DNA from: Cyanobacteria bacterium UBA6446
GTDB taxonomy: Bacteria > Cyanobacteriota > Vampirovibrionia > Gastranaerophilales > Gastranaerophilaceae
Reading direction: 5' to 3'
DNA length: 44,084 nucleotides
NCBI GenBank assembly: GCA_002438405.1
Contig: DJOE01000001.1
Span: 1-44,084, forward strand
Below the pieces are notes generated by a model, which saw only the letters and a program-made list of their open reading frames with translations, was not told where the DNA came from and searched no databases. Made by a program: the position numbers and the translations under genes. Below are positions 16,853 through 26,083 of the stretch, piece by piece. How positions within the stretch are numbered: position 1 is the stretch's first letter; the number at the start of each line of letters is the position of its first letter.

Positions 16853-18505
16853 TTAATTAATTTCCGAATTATCAAGTCGTTCATATAAATGCGAAAGGAT
16901 ACTGAGCATATCTAGACAATTTTTTTCGGTAAACAAACCTGAATCTTTTAAGTCAGAGATTTCTTCATGCGAAAGGACATTTCGCCCCCCGCAAACAACA
17001 CCTGTAGATAAAAATTTTTGAGCATCTTCAATATTATTCAATGTAATTTCGCTAAAGCTTTTTCCATTTGGTCGATATTTAAATTTTGATGTAACACGTA
17101 AGATCTTATCTTTACCAAATGATTGTACCATTATATCATAGTCATTATTTACTGTAACTAAAGATTTATCTTTAACTGCATTTTTATAACTTTTAGCAGC
17201 CTCAAGAAATGCATGATAATAATCACCACGTTCATAATATTCAGCTGATACTTTTCGAATTTTTGGATGTAAATTTCTCCAATGAAAATACGGATATTCG
17301 GGTACAATATTTTTTAATCCTTTCAAAAAACTTTTTGTCTTTGTTTCATTAATATCTTCATCTTTGATAATTATATTTACCAAAGAATTAACTTCTGTTC
17401 TTAATTTTGTCGGCATCGTATTAACCCAATTATTTAAATTAATTCCTGTTGTTTTGTTAATTTCTTTTGTTTTTGATTCTTCACGTTTCAGTCTCCATTC
17501 TCTTGCAATATTAAAAAGTTGAGATTGTAACCATTGTTTTAATGAATCTAATTCTTCATTTTCCCATGTTAAACCATCTCTATTCGTTGTAACCATATCT
17601 TTTTCAAAATCATCTATAAAATCAACATTGATAAATCCAGTAAAATAGTTATATGCAAATGAGGTAGTTGTTTTCAATCCAAAGAAATCATTTGAATTCA
17701 CTAATTTCCCGCGAGCGTATAAAAATATTCCGTTTTGGTGTTCCCCTAATGGTTTTTCTGTTGAAATTATTTTACCAGTAATATCTTTATTAATAGCATA
17801 ATTATCTTCACTTACATCATCTTTTGGAAATTCCCATTGAAATTGCGGGTCTATATATTCCCATTTTGTTGCTGATGTAATTTTTTGAGGTTCTACTCCA
17901 TTTTTTTTCAATTCAATATAAAAATTAGGATCTGTAAAATTAAATCTCTTTGATATTGATTCTTTTAAATTTTCAATATCAAAAGCACTTTTTCTTTGTA
18001 TATCTCGTAAAATAATAGTTGTACCATTTAAAGCATCTACATTTTGATTATAAACTATTATTTTAGGAAGATATTCTTTATCTGTACTCAAAATATCATT
18101 TAAGTTCATTATAAAAACATTTTTTAAATTATTTTTTACTGTCTGAACCTCTATCTCATCAGCAACCCCAAATATTGCGAGTTTTCCTAAGCCTTTGCGC
18201 CCCGTAACTTTTCTTCCATTTGGAGTAATATCATTAGAGTGTTCCCTTCTGTTTCTGCCAATTTTTAAAAAAGAATCATTTAGTTCATCGAAAGTCATTC
18301 CACATCCATCATCTGTTACCATAATAGATTTATGTTTTAAAGAATCCTCAAAAACTATTGTTACACATGATGCATCTGCATCATATGAATTTGAGATTAG
18401 TTCAGACAAAACAGGAGGCAATGTTTTATACATTTGAACACCAAGATGTTCAATAGTATGTATATCAAATTGCAACCTTAATTTATTATCTTTCTCAATT
18501 TCCAT
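16853..18505 (-). CDS. MORC/MutL-like GHKL ATPase with a C-terminal HEPN-like domain
   Basis: The 550-residue protein starts with a GHKL ATPase domain. Its motifs are ELISNSYDADA (N box, 35-45), DDGCGM (65-70) and GRKGLGK (102-108), close to MORC-type and restriction-associated MutL-like ATPases. After a second-half transducer-like region (about 200-340) the C-terminal 120 residues resemble the Ymh/TIGR02391 helical domain: YYERGDYYHAFLEAAKSYKN, then GGRNVLSHE near the end, with Arg508-x4-His513, the HEPN RNase motif. GHKL ATPases beside SF2 helicases have been described in restriction-like systems of bacteria. Here the helicase-nuclease gene lies 46 bases upstream on the same strand and is broken. 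This gene itself is intact. The RNase activity is an inference from the motif. Confidence 0.8.
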   Translation of the reverse strand: MEIEKDNKLRLQFDIHTIEHLGVQMYKTLPPVLSELISNSYDADASCVTIVFEDSLKHKSIMVTDDGCGMTFDELNDSFLKIGRNRREHSNDITPNGRKVTGRKGLGKLAIFGVADEIEVQTVKNNLKNVFIMNLNDILSTDKEYLPKIIVYNQNVDALNGTTIILRDIQRKSAFDIENLKESISKRFNFTDPNFYIELKKNGVEPQKITSATKWEYIDPQFQWEFPKDDVSEDNYAINKDITGKIISTEKPLGEHQNGIFLYARGKLVNSNDFFGLKTTTSFAYNYFTGFINVDFIDDFEKDMVTTNRDGLTWENEELDSLKQWLQSQLFNIAREWRLKREESKTKEINKTTGINLNNWVNTMPTKLRTEVNSLVNIIIKDEDINETKTKSFLKGLKNIVPEYPYFHWRNLHPKIRKVSAEYYERGDYYHAFLEAAKSYKNAVKDKSLVTVNNDYDIMVQSFGKDKILRVTSKFKYRPNGKSFSEITLNNIEDAQKFLSTGVVCGGRNVLSHEEISDLKDSGLFTEKNCLDMLSILSHLYERLDNSEIN

Positions 18506-18551
18506 AAATTATTACCTTGATTTTATATCATATTTTGTAATTATTACTACT

Positions 18552-21460
18552 TTATCCATTACAAATAACTTTAAATTCGCCATTTGATTTTATAACATCA
18601 TAACCAAGAGCTATCAGTTTTTTTATATCTGCTGGCTGTTTATTTACAAACTGAACATAATCTAACCCAGGTTGAACTACATAAATTTTATAATTATAAT
18701 GATGAGCTTTTAGTTTTTTTAAATTATTTAAATCACCTTTTATCAATTTCTCTGGATTTGAGTTTATACGTTTCATTAATTGATTAAAAATGTCAGAATT
18801 TCGAATCCATTTACTTGATTTGATTGCTTGTCCAATAACTTCATAAAATTCCTTAATTCTCAATCCTGAAATAGCCTCTTTTGACGCCTTACAATGATAA
18901 AATTGTACTTCATTATTCGTAATAACAATAAAATCCGCAATTTCACCACTTCCGTCATCTTTTATAATATATTCATTATTACTTTCATTTTCAAATTTTT
19001 CTTTTAAATATGTAAAAATTGATTTATTTTCACTTGTTTCTCCTTTAAAATGTCTTTCTTTTTTAATATTTATTTTGTTTCCAGCACAATCTATATGTTC
19101 AAATATTTTATCTATTGGCAGTTCTTTAGAATTATCTATTCCTACTTTAAAACATAAACAACCAATTATACTTTCACCTTCGTCAGTCATTATCATTGGA
19201 AGATACTCATTGAAGAAATCTGGTAATGTGTATGTTTTATTATTCGTAGCAATATAAAACTTATTACTATTATCAAAATTATTAAAAATAGTATTTTCAT
19301 TATTTAAATCGTATAAGATTGAAGTCAAAAGTTGTTCATTATAAAACATATTTATTTTGATAGTTTTATTAGATTTTTTTTCTAGTTTAAAATCAATGTC
19401 TAAAATATTAAATTCTGATTGTGTATTCTTAGACTGTGTCTTAAGTATTACATTTTCTTTATAACAACTTTGATTGAGGACAAGACATAGTATTTCATTA
19501 CCTTGTATTTCTGAAATTGGAGATAAATTTGCCTTTAAAGGTAAATTGGGCAATTCAAAATTTGTTTTTTCATCTAAATTTATACTATCAGTAATAAGTT
19601 TACACCATTCAGTAAAAGATTCAATATCACCCTTTTTAAAACTCCATACTTTGGCATTGAATGGACTTATACCTCTATATTCATTTGAATTAGAAAACTC
19701 CAATTTGGCAAAAGCATGTCCTAAGCACTGATAACTGCTTTGAATAATACTAATAGAATTTTGTGCATCTTTACCCATATAATTTTCATAGGATCCTCCG
19801 ACTAATCTTAAAGGATTTTTTACGCCTATGTTAATATATTCAGCATTTTGGGCGATTTGCATCAATTGAAAAAGATAATTCATTTTCGCTTTATGTAATT
19901 TTGAAATTTCACATAGAAAATCCAATAAACAATTCCCTACATTTTCATCAGTGGTATGATGTAATAAAATTTTTTTAACTGTATCATAATAAAAAATATT
20001 TAAATGATATTCTTTACTTTTTAACAAATTTGATTTTGTCCATTTGGGTTTAATTTCTCTAGAAGTAATAAATATTGCTAAATTATCTTTTTTTCTGTAT
20101 TCTTCAAGTTTTATACTCCCTGTAAGTTTTATATCCCGTTCAAAAGAAAAATATTCTGACTGAATAGTATACATTTTTACTGTGAAACTTGGACAAATAT
20201 TTTCCAAATTTATAGATTCATTGAAACCTAATGTTTCTGTTTCAAATTCGTCATAATAGATTTTTTTATCTCTCCGCTCTTGTACAAGTGAGTCAATTAA
20301 ATTAGGTATTAATTGTTCAAGTTTATTATAATCATCTGTAATTTTATCTATTTCTTTCGAAAAATCGTTTTTATCTGCTATTAATACTCCATTGATCTTT
20401 TCTTCTCCGATTTTTCTTGCTATTCTACCAACAAATTGAATAAATGGTAACAAACTTTGAGGTGTAGCATGTAAAACATGCTAACTTAATTTTAGGAAAA
20501 TCAAAACCTTCACCCAACATATCAATACATATTAATCCATCCAAATCCCTATTTGTTTTTAGCTCACATATAACTTCTTTATTATTTTTATACGAATTAT
20601 CACTAGATACTATTTTTACTTTTAAACCAATTTTATCATATATTTTTTAATTGATTTTGCATTTTCTTTTGATTCAACTTTTATCAACATTTTTATATCT
20701 GAATTCTTATTTTTTAAAATATTAAATTGTTCTTTTGCCTTTTTTGCTAAAACTACATCTTTATTCTCATTTGGATTTATTTCTATTGGCAAATAAGAAA
20801 TTTTTTCATAATACTCATTCTCTATTGCTTTACTTAAAGGATAAGCATAAACTTGCGTACCAGGTAGAATTTTTTTATCACGCCTAAATGGTGTTGCAGT
20901 AAAAAGTATATTCTTTGTATTTTTAAACTGTTTTAATATATATTGCCAAGTTTCTGCAGGAATATGATGTGCTTCATCTATAATTATCAAATCAAAAAGA
21001 GTTTCTCTAATAGAATCATTTGGATTTTTGACATAATCATATTTTGAACTAATGCAGTGTGGTGTACTTACTATAACATCATAATTTTTCAGTTCTTCCC
21101 AAGTTTCATCATTATTTATACTTTTTTTAACTTCAAAACTTTTGGGGTTTCTTGTTTTGTAAAAATATTTAATTCATGAAAAATATTAAGTTTGTTGAAC
21201 TCTTCAAATATTTGTCCTCTAACAGTTTTACTAGGAGCTATTACCAAAACTCTATTAGCTTTTAGACCAAAAGGTATAAGAATCATAGTTGCGTTTTTCC
21301 CTACACCAGTAGGGATAACAACAGTCGCAACATCACTATAACAAGTAAAATGAGAACAAACAGCCATATATGCTCCAATTTGTGGTTCTCTTAGTGTATA
21401 TCCATCAACTGAAACACCGTATAAATTAATGTTTTTTTAATTATCCGAAAAAAATGACAT
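18552..21460 (-). pseudogene. SF2 (DEAD/DEAH) helicase with a C-terminal nuclease domain, broken
   Basis: The gene would start at the ATG at 21460 after AAGGAGAAGT. Lesions: a stop TAA at codon 8 (21437-21439), a one-base loss near 21140-21147, a loss in the A run at 20643-20648 (T on the plus strand) and a one-base gain at 20473-20476. The repaired protein shows YGVSVDGYTLREPQIGAY, Walker A VVIPTGVGKNATM, DLIIIDEAHHIPAETW (DEAH box), LFTATPFRRD (motif III) and FIQFVGRIARKIGE (motif VI). The last long piece (20453-18552) ends in a nuclease-like segment GSGEIADFIVITNN followed by FYHCKAS, which looks like a PD-(D/E)xK site. The order fits a restriction-type helicase whose partner is the GHKL ATPase downstream. 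Confidence 0.82.
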
Positions 21461-21553
21461 ACTTCTCCTTAGTACATTATTTTAACCTATTAAATCACAA
21501 TTATAATTTATTTTAATATTTTCTTAATGATTTTATTAAATTATATAATATAA

Positions 21554-21581
21554 ATTCCCTGCTCTCTGTTTTACAGGGAAT
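21554..21581. repeat. Hairpin with CCCTG/CAGGG arms, copy 1
   Basis: ATTCCCTG (21554-21561) and CAGGGAAT (21574-21581) pair perfectly. A second hairpin with the same CCCTG...CAGGG arms lies about 65 bases further on (21645-21671). Both are in the 340-base gene-free stretch between the helicase start and the panE end, which otherwise holds AT-rich DNA and the 21738 repeat. Confidence 0.5.
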
Positions 21582-21644
21582 ATGCCTTAAAAGTCTTATG
21601 CTGCAATAGTTTTAATTATTGAATTTATAAAAAATCAACAGATT

Positions 21645-21671
21645 TTCCCTGTTTTTTAATTTAGCAGGGAA
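21645..21671. repeat. Hairpin with CCCTG/CAGGG arms, copy 2
   Basis: TTCCCTG (21645-21651) pairs with CAGGGAA (21665-21671). Arms are shared with the hairpin at 21554; the loops differ. On the minus strand it could end panE transcription, with a T run about 10 bases after the stem. Confidence 0.45.
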
Positions 21672-21737
21672 TTTACAAATAGCAAAATTTCATTTATAAT
21701 GTTTTTGAAGCGAGCCTGTTGCTCACTGGACTGTTCG

Positions 21738-21749
21738 CTCCATTTTTTA
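21738..21749 (+). repeat. Second copy of the 12-mer found at the tmRNA 3' end
   Basis: CTCCATTTTTTA, in the same orientation as 634-645. It lies between the last island gene (the helicase) and the first core-like gene (panE), where the far end of an element inserted at the tmRNA would be expected. Confidence 0.35.
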
Positions 21750-21800
21750 ATTAGTAAAATTAAATCAAATATTATATAAATTTTATGTAAACATTCATCT

Positions 21801-22721
21801 TCAATAATTTTCATGAATAATTTCTAACATATCTCTCATAACTTGGTTATATGGCGTTGGAATATTATGCTTTTCCCCGAATTTAACCATTGCAGAGCCA
21901 AACATTTCTACTTCTGTTTTTCTTTTTGCTTCAACATCTTGCAACATTGATGTTTTTCCGTTAGGTATCATCTTATTAAAAGATACTAATGCTTCATCAA
22001 TCATTGTTTCCGTGTTTTTTATACCCTCAGCTTTTGCAATCATTTGAACTTCTTTCATTACATTGATTAGAAAATCCATAAATTTTTTATTTGTTTGCAT
22101 TTGACCAAATGTCATACCTAAAATTGCAGATGATTGGTTAGAGCTAACATTTAACATATATTTTAACCACAAAGCCCTTTCCATATCATCTGGTGTTTTA
22201 TAGTTTAATCCAACTTTATCAAAAAATTTCTTCAAAAGTTCGACATCATGTACATCAGTTCCTACATCATGTTTAACACCAAAAACAACATCTCCAATTC
22301 CGTCATGAGTAATTATATTGCCATCTCTCATTGCGCTATGACCAATAAAATATGAAAGCAAAATATGTTTCCAACCATATTTTTGGGCAAGCATATCTTC
22401 ACTTGTTACACCATTTAACAATGATAAAATAATTGTGTCGTCTTTTACAAAATTCTCAATATTTTTAATAGTATCTTTCAGACCATCAAATTTTGTCGCA
22501 ATAATTATTAAATCTGCTTTAAACGTTTTATCACTTGGCAAAACATAATTAAAAATTAATGGTTTACCATTAAAAACTTTAGGATTTTTTTTATATTTCT
22601 CAAGCCTTGTTTCATCAACAAGAACCCTCAAACATTCACTATTATATTCATTTATTTTATTTGCATAGATTGAGCCTACTGCACCAATTCCACATACTAA
22701 TACATTTTTAATTTCGTTCAT
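21801..22721 (-). CDS. panE: 2-dehydropantoate 2-reductase (ketopantoate reductase)
   Basis: The enzyme reduces 2-dehydropantoate to pantoate with NADPH in the pathway to pantothenate and coenzyme A. The 306-residue length is normal. The N-terminal Rossmann motif is VLVCGIGAVGSIYANKI, followed by ADLIIIATKFDGL and LSLLNGVTSED; the C-terminal helical domain has ALWLKYMLNVSSNQSSAIL with the conserved Lys and Asn, and ends in IPTPYNQVMRDML. Some ApbA/PanE family members act on other 2-oxoacids, so the substrate is not certain. It is the first core-like gene beyond the island and stands alone on the minus strand. Confidence 0.88.
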   Translation of the reverse strand: MNEIKNVLVCGIGAVGSIYANKINEYNSECLRVLVDETRLEKYKKNPKVFNGKPLIFNYVLPSDKTFKADLIIIATKFDGLKDTIKNIENFVKDDTIILSLLNGVTSEDMLAQKYGWKHILLSYFIGHSAMRDGNIITHDGIGDVVFGVKHDVGTDVHDVELLKKFFDKVGLNYKTPDDMERALWLKYMLNVSSNQSSAILGMTFGQMQTNKKFMDFLINVMKEVQMIAKAEGIKNTETMIDEALVSFNKMIPNGKTSMLQDVEAKRKTEVEMFGSAMVKFGEKHNIPTPYNQVMRDMLEIIHENY

Positions 22722-22861
22722 AACAAAATTAATTCTATCATATTTTAAGATTTATATTAATATTTTTTACATTTTTTTAATCTCAAGGCAATTTACAAAA
22801 TAAAAAATACTTTATATAAGAGGTAGAAGTGTATTATAAAATTTAGGTGTGTAATTAATTA

Positions 22862-23641
22862 GTGGGAATGGAAATATTCTCTCCAGGGCTACTTCGTGTT
22901 GCTTCAGGAGAACATGTACAATTTAATAGATTTGGAAACTTAATCCATTTTGGAAATACCCCAACTCAAGATACGTTCCAAAGTACTTCTGTAAATCGCT
23001 TTTTTAACGAAAACGAAATAAGAAAAATGATTTCTCAAAATATTGAAATCCGTAGAATTATGGTTCCAAACAAAATGCCTGTTAAATTGAATATGGAAGA
23101 ATTACATCATTTACAGCAAAATCACTGCAAAGATACCCAAGAAATTGCTGCAAATATTGCCGCTAACCTTCCGCCAGCTTTAAAAAGCAAAGTTAACCTA
23201 AAAGATTTGAAAGACGGAGCAATGCTTCACGACTTTGGCAAAGCTTTAATTCCGCCTGAAATTCTAAACAAAAACGGTGCTTTAACAGAAGAAGAACATC
23301 GTATTATGGATTTGCACTCTGAACTCGGGTATCAATTATTAAAAAATTCTGGTGTAAATGATGAAGTTTTGAAACTTGTAAGGTTTCATCACAACAATTT
23401 TGAAAAAGCGAAGCAAAGCTATATTTCAGATGTAAATTTGCAAATTTTAAACCTTGCAGATAAATATTCTGCACTAACCGAAAAAAGAGTTTACAAAGAA
23501 CCTTTCTCACCTAAAAAAGCTTTAACAATTTTATATGGCGATGTTAAAAAAGGCGAAGTTAATCCTTTTATTTTCCAAGCATTGGTTAAATCCATTGAAA
23601 AACAACAATCTCCGGCAAAAATGGTCGCAAATGTAAACTAA
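22862..23641 (+). CDS. HD-domain (HD-GYP-like) phosphohydrolase
   Basis: The 259-residue protein has an HD domain in its second half: DGAMLHDFGKALIPPEILNK (His-Asp near 125), EEHRIMDLHSELGYQLL, then LVRFHHNNF and NLADKYSALTEKRVYKE. The order resembles HD-GYP cyclic-di-GMP phosphodiesterases, but the GYP triplet after HH is absent, so the substrate is uncertain. The first 80 residues show no known domain. The start may be GTG at 22862 or ATG at 22868; neither has a strong ribosome binding site. A clear terminator follows at 23833, about 190 bases after the stop, with only AT-rich sequence between. Confidence 0.75.
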   Translation: MGMEIFSPGLLRVASGEHVQFNRFGNLIHFGNTPTQDTFQSTSVNRFFNENEIRKMISQNIEIRRIMVPNKMPVKLNMEELHHLQQNHCKDTQEIAANIAANLPPALKSKVNLKDLKDGAMLHDFGKALIPPEILNKNGALTEEEHRIMDLHSELGYQLLKNSGVNDEVLKLVRFHHNNFEKAKQSYISDVNLQILNLADKYSALTEKRVYKEPFSPKKALTILYGDVKKGEVNPFIFQALVKSIEKQQSPAKMVANVN

Positions 23642-23832
23642 TATTAAGTTATATATAAACCTTATGGCAATTTTTCATATCAAAAATTGTTTATATAAAT
23701 GTAAGGGAAATTTAAAGAAAAAGAAAATCGGGAAAATCATTTAAAAAGAAAATAAAGTTTAAAGAATTTGGGAAAAATTTTTAGGGGAAAATAAAAAATC
23801 GAATCGAATCATCCATCATAATCAATTATTTG

Positions 23833-23861
23833 GGTGCTGAAAATATTTCAGCGCCTTTTTT
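23833..23861 (+). terminator. Strong Rho-independent terminator
   Basis: GGTGCTGAAA (23833-23842) pairs with TTTCAGCGCC (23846-23855) over 10 bases with one G-U pair, then TTTTTT. It probably ends the HD-protein transcript. Confidence 0.8.
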
Positions 23862-23904
23862 ATTTTTAAGGTATGCTGTTATATTCCGATGAAACTTTGC
23901 AGAT

Positions 23905-24071
23905 ATTATAACAGTAGATGTAATGCTTTTGTCGTTGTTTGAAAAATCTTCTTTAATTGAGTAAAATGTAATGCCTTTTTGTTTTGTAATGTTAATTACC
24001 TCAAAAATTTGTGCAATTGAGCATGCAATTCTTGAGAGTTCAGGAACAATTAAAACCGACTGCAAAAACAA
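23905..24071 (-). pseudogene. Serine resolvase fragment
   Basis: A short frame reads SVLIVPELSRIACSIAQIF, then KQKGITFYSIKEDFSNNDKS, the middle of a resolvase catalytic domain (the region of ELSRLARS in intact members). The N-terminal part with the nucleophile serine and the DNA-binding end are missing, and the match ends after about 52 residues. It is a remnant of a transposon or plasmid resolvase, different from the recombinase at 1400-3006. Confidence 0.65.
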
Positions 24072-24199
24072 ATCTTTGAACTAAAACAACGCCACCAACG
24101 CACCATGGAATATTGGCAAAGGCAGAAAGAATAAGTTTACAAATACAAGATTTTAATGCCCCCATTACTTAATGGTATATGTGTTAGATAGGTAATTGT

Positions 24200-24527
24200 A
24201 TGAGTAGTAAGTTGCGTAAAACATTATTAGCCTTGTACAAAAATAAAGGTCAAAATAAATATGTTTTTACCAATCCATACACAGGAACAAAATACAATGA
24301 CATCAAAAAATGTTTTAAAACTGTTTGCAAACTTGCTAATGTTAAAAATCTAAGATTTCACGACTTACGTCATACAGGAGCAACAAGAATGGTTGCAGCA
24401 GGTGTTCCACTTCCAGTTGTTAAACAACCTTAACCATGCAAGCATTCAAACCACAATGCGGTATGCTCATACAATGAGAGAGCAAGAAATTTCGGCAGTA
24501 GAAGCTTTAGCAAATTTTAATCAATAA
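24200..24527 (+). pseudogene. C-terminal remnant of a tyrosine integrase
   Basis: The frame opens at MSSKLRKTLLALYKNKGQ, in what is normally the middle of a phage-type integrase. It keeps LRFHDLRHTGATRM (the HxLRH box). After VVKQ near 24426 the frame breaks; in another frame it continues as LNHASIQTTMRYAHTMREQ with the catalytic Tyr in RYAH, and ends at 24525-24527. The N-terminal arm and core-binding domains are missing, and an in-frame stop lies just upstream. It lies on the 3' side of tRNA-Ile, about 130 bases away, so it is probably the relic of an element once integrated at that tRNA. Confidence 0.8.
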
Positions 24528-24622
24528 ATTTAACAACATTTTACTTAGTTTTACAGATTACACAAAACAACCAATTACACAAATATTACACAAGACCATA
24601 AAAATTACTCAAATTTAGGCAA

Positions 24623-24651
24623 TAAAAAAGAGGACTCAAATCCTGTCCTCT
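24623..24651 (-). terminator. Terminator of the tRNA-Ile transcript
   Basis: On the minus strand AGAGGAC and GTCCTCT (24629-24635 and 24645-24651) form a 7-base-pair stem followed by TTTTTT, starting 9 bases after the tRNA 3' end. Confidence 0.8.
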
Positions 24652-24659
24652 TCTTTATA

Positions 24660-24733
<74 letters not shown>

Positions 24734-24822
24734 TTAGAGCAAAACGGTCTTAATAAAACCTTTCGTTCGCATGAATAAATGTACTATAAACATTTTTTAA
24801 AATCAAGCCCCTCTTAAATATT

Positions 24823-25416
24823 TTATTTACTTATCTTCAAAATAACCTGCGTTTTGAATCCAATTTCAAACAATTCTTTCTTCTTAACAGCTTTAAAAAT
24901 ATCAATACTATCCATTTTATTTTTAAGTTTTAGGTCTATTTCAGTAATATTTTCATCTTCGTCATAATTAATTTCAACACCATCTATTTTTAAAATATCT
25001 TCACTAGAAAAACCATCTGCTATTTTCAAAATTCCACAAAGCCTTTTTATAATTTTTCTTTTCTTCTTATCTAACATTCCAAAAGCTTTGTCCTCGTGTT
25101 TATCCGGAAGTTTCCCCCTATGATACAAGCATATAAAAGCAATCAATTCTGTATCTTCATCATCAAAATCAGTCAAACCTTCTTCTGATATAATCTGAAA
25201 ACTATATTTATTATGCTCTTTCCCGCTAGTTTTAAAATATCCAATATCATGCAAAAGTGCAGATGCTTTTAAGATTTGTTTTTGAGTTTCCGGTAGTTCT
25301 TTAACTTTTTTATTAACTTCATCAAATATTAAGCAGCACAACTTTTCAACTTGAAGAGAATGCCCTTTCTTAGTGCAATATTTTTCAAATAATTCTTTAG
25401 TAGAAAGTTTTGACAT
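24823..25416 (-). CDS. HD-domain protein related to the Ppx/GppA C-terminal domain
   Basis: The 197-residue protein has an HD metal site: FEKYCTKKGHSLQVEKLC, then ASALLHDIGYFKTSGKEHNKYSF and LIAFICLYHRGKLPDK. This order of His, HD and H is that of the C-terminal HD domain of exopolyphosphatase/guanosine pentaphosphate phosphatases. The catalytic ASKHA half is absent, so it is either a free-standing HD phosphohydrolase or the partner of a separately encoded Ppx. No start ambiguity: ATG at 25416. The upstream neighbour on the same strand ends at 25507 with its own terminator, so this gene is probably transcribed alone. Confidence 0.75.
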   Translation of the reverse strand: MSKLSTKELFEKYCTKKGHSLQVEKLCCLIFDEVNKKVKELPETQKQILKASALLHDIGYFKTSGKEHNKYSFQIISEEGLTDFDDEDTELIAFICLYHRGKLPDKHEDKAFGMLDKKKRKIIKRLCGILKIADGFSSEDILKIDGVEINYDEDENITEIDLKLKNKMDSIDIFKAVKKKELFEIGFKTQVILKISK

Positions 25417-25442
25417 AATAAGAATATCTTAGCATATAATAG

Positions 25443-25473
25443 AAAAAAGGCTATCAAAAATATGACAGCCTTT
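25443..25473 (-). terminator. Terminator of the exported coiled-coil gene
   Basis: On the minus strand AAAGGCTGTCA and TGATAGCCTTT form an 11-base-pair stem with one G-U pair, and a T run follows. Confidence 0.8.
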
Positions 25474-25506
25474 CCCTTCCTTTAAATAAATTTTGCCCAA
25501 ATAAAA

Positions 25507-25947
25507 TTATAAGTTAATTTTACGTTCGAAATTTTTTCTAATTCTTTTCTTTGCAGTATCTAAGTTTTTAATTTTCTTTTCTGCGTATCTAATTTGTTTT
25601 TTAGCAGCTTTTCTCTCTGTTTTTGCAGTTTGATAACGAGAATCTATTTCTGCATAGTTTGTTTTGTAGTTTAATAGTTTATTTCTAATTTCTACTTGTG
25701 CATTTTCTATTTGAAGAATAGAATTTTGCATTTTTGTACCACCTGTAACTTGACTTGGGTCTAACAAATCAGTTCCTTTAACTTCTGTTGTTGTATAAGT
25801 AGAAGTTGTTGGTGATGATGTTGTTGTTTTGATTGAAGATGAATCATCAAAATTTAGCGGAGTGAATTTTGTTTCTGCCATAACCATTCCGCTTGATACA
25901 ATCATCAATCCTAAAACTAGGGTAAATAGTTGTGAAAATTTTTTCAT
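25507..25947 (-). CDS. Exported coiled-coil protein of unknown function
   Basis: The 146-residue protein begins with a signal peptide: MKKFSQLF, a hydrophobic core LVLGLMIVSSGMV, and a likely cleavage after VMA (residue 24). A Ser/Thr-rich linker follows (about 36-58). The last 75 residues are charged and helical with heptad-like spacing (LQIENAQVEIRNKLLNYK, then AKTERKAAKKQIRYAEKKIK), so a coiled coil is likely. It is probably periplasmic or cell-surface. No enzyme motif is seen. A GGAG-type ribosome binding site precedes the ATG and a strong terminator follows. Confidence 0.7.
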   Translation of the reverse strand: MKKFSQLFTLVLGLMIVSSGMVMAETKFTPLNFDDSSSIKTTTSSPTTSTYTTTEVKGTDLLDPSQVTGGTKMQNSILQIENAQVEIRNKLLNYKTNYAEIDSRYQTAKTERKAAKKQIRYAEKKIKNLDTAKKRIRKNFERKINL

Positions 25948-26083
25948 TTTGAATTTTCCTCCATCATAGTTGTAAACTAATTTTCATATTTTAACTTATT
26001 CTATTAAAAAGTAAAAGAAATTTACATCATTTAACAACATGATTTTCTGTGTTATTATTTTGATTAAAGGACTTGGGAGAAAA

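Noticed and set aside
22862..23641. Active c-di-GMP phosphodiesterase
   Set aside because: The HD residues are there but the GYP triplet is missing, so only an HD-GYP-like fold is claimed.
24072..24139. Short plus-strand coding remnant ending in RTMEYWQRQKE
   Set aside because: It looks protein-like but is too short to assign and has no start or partner; probably debris of the same old element as the integrase fragment.
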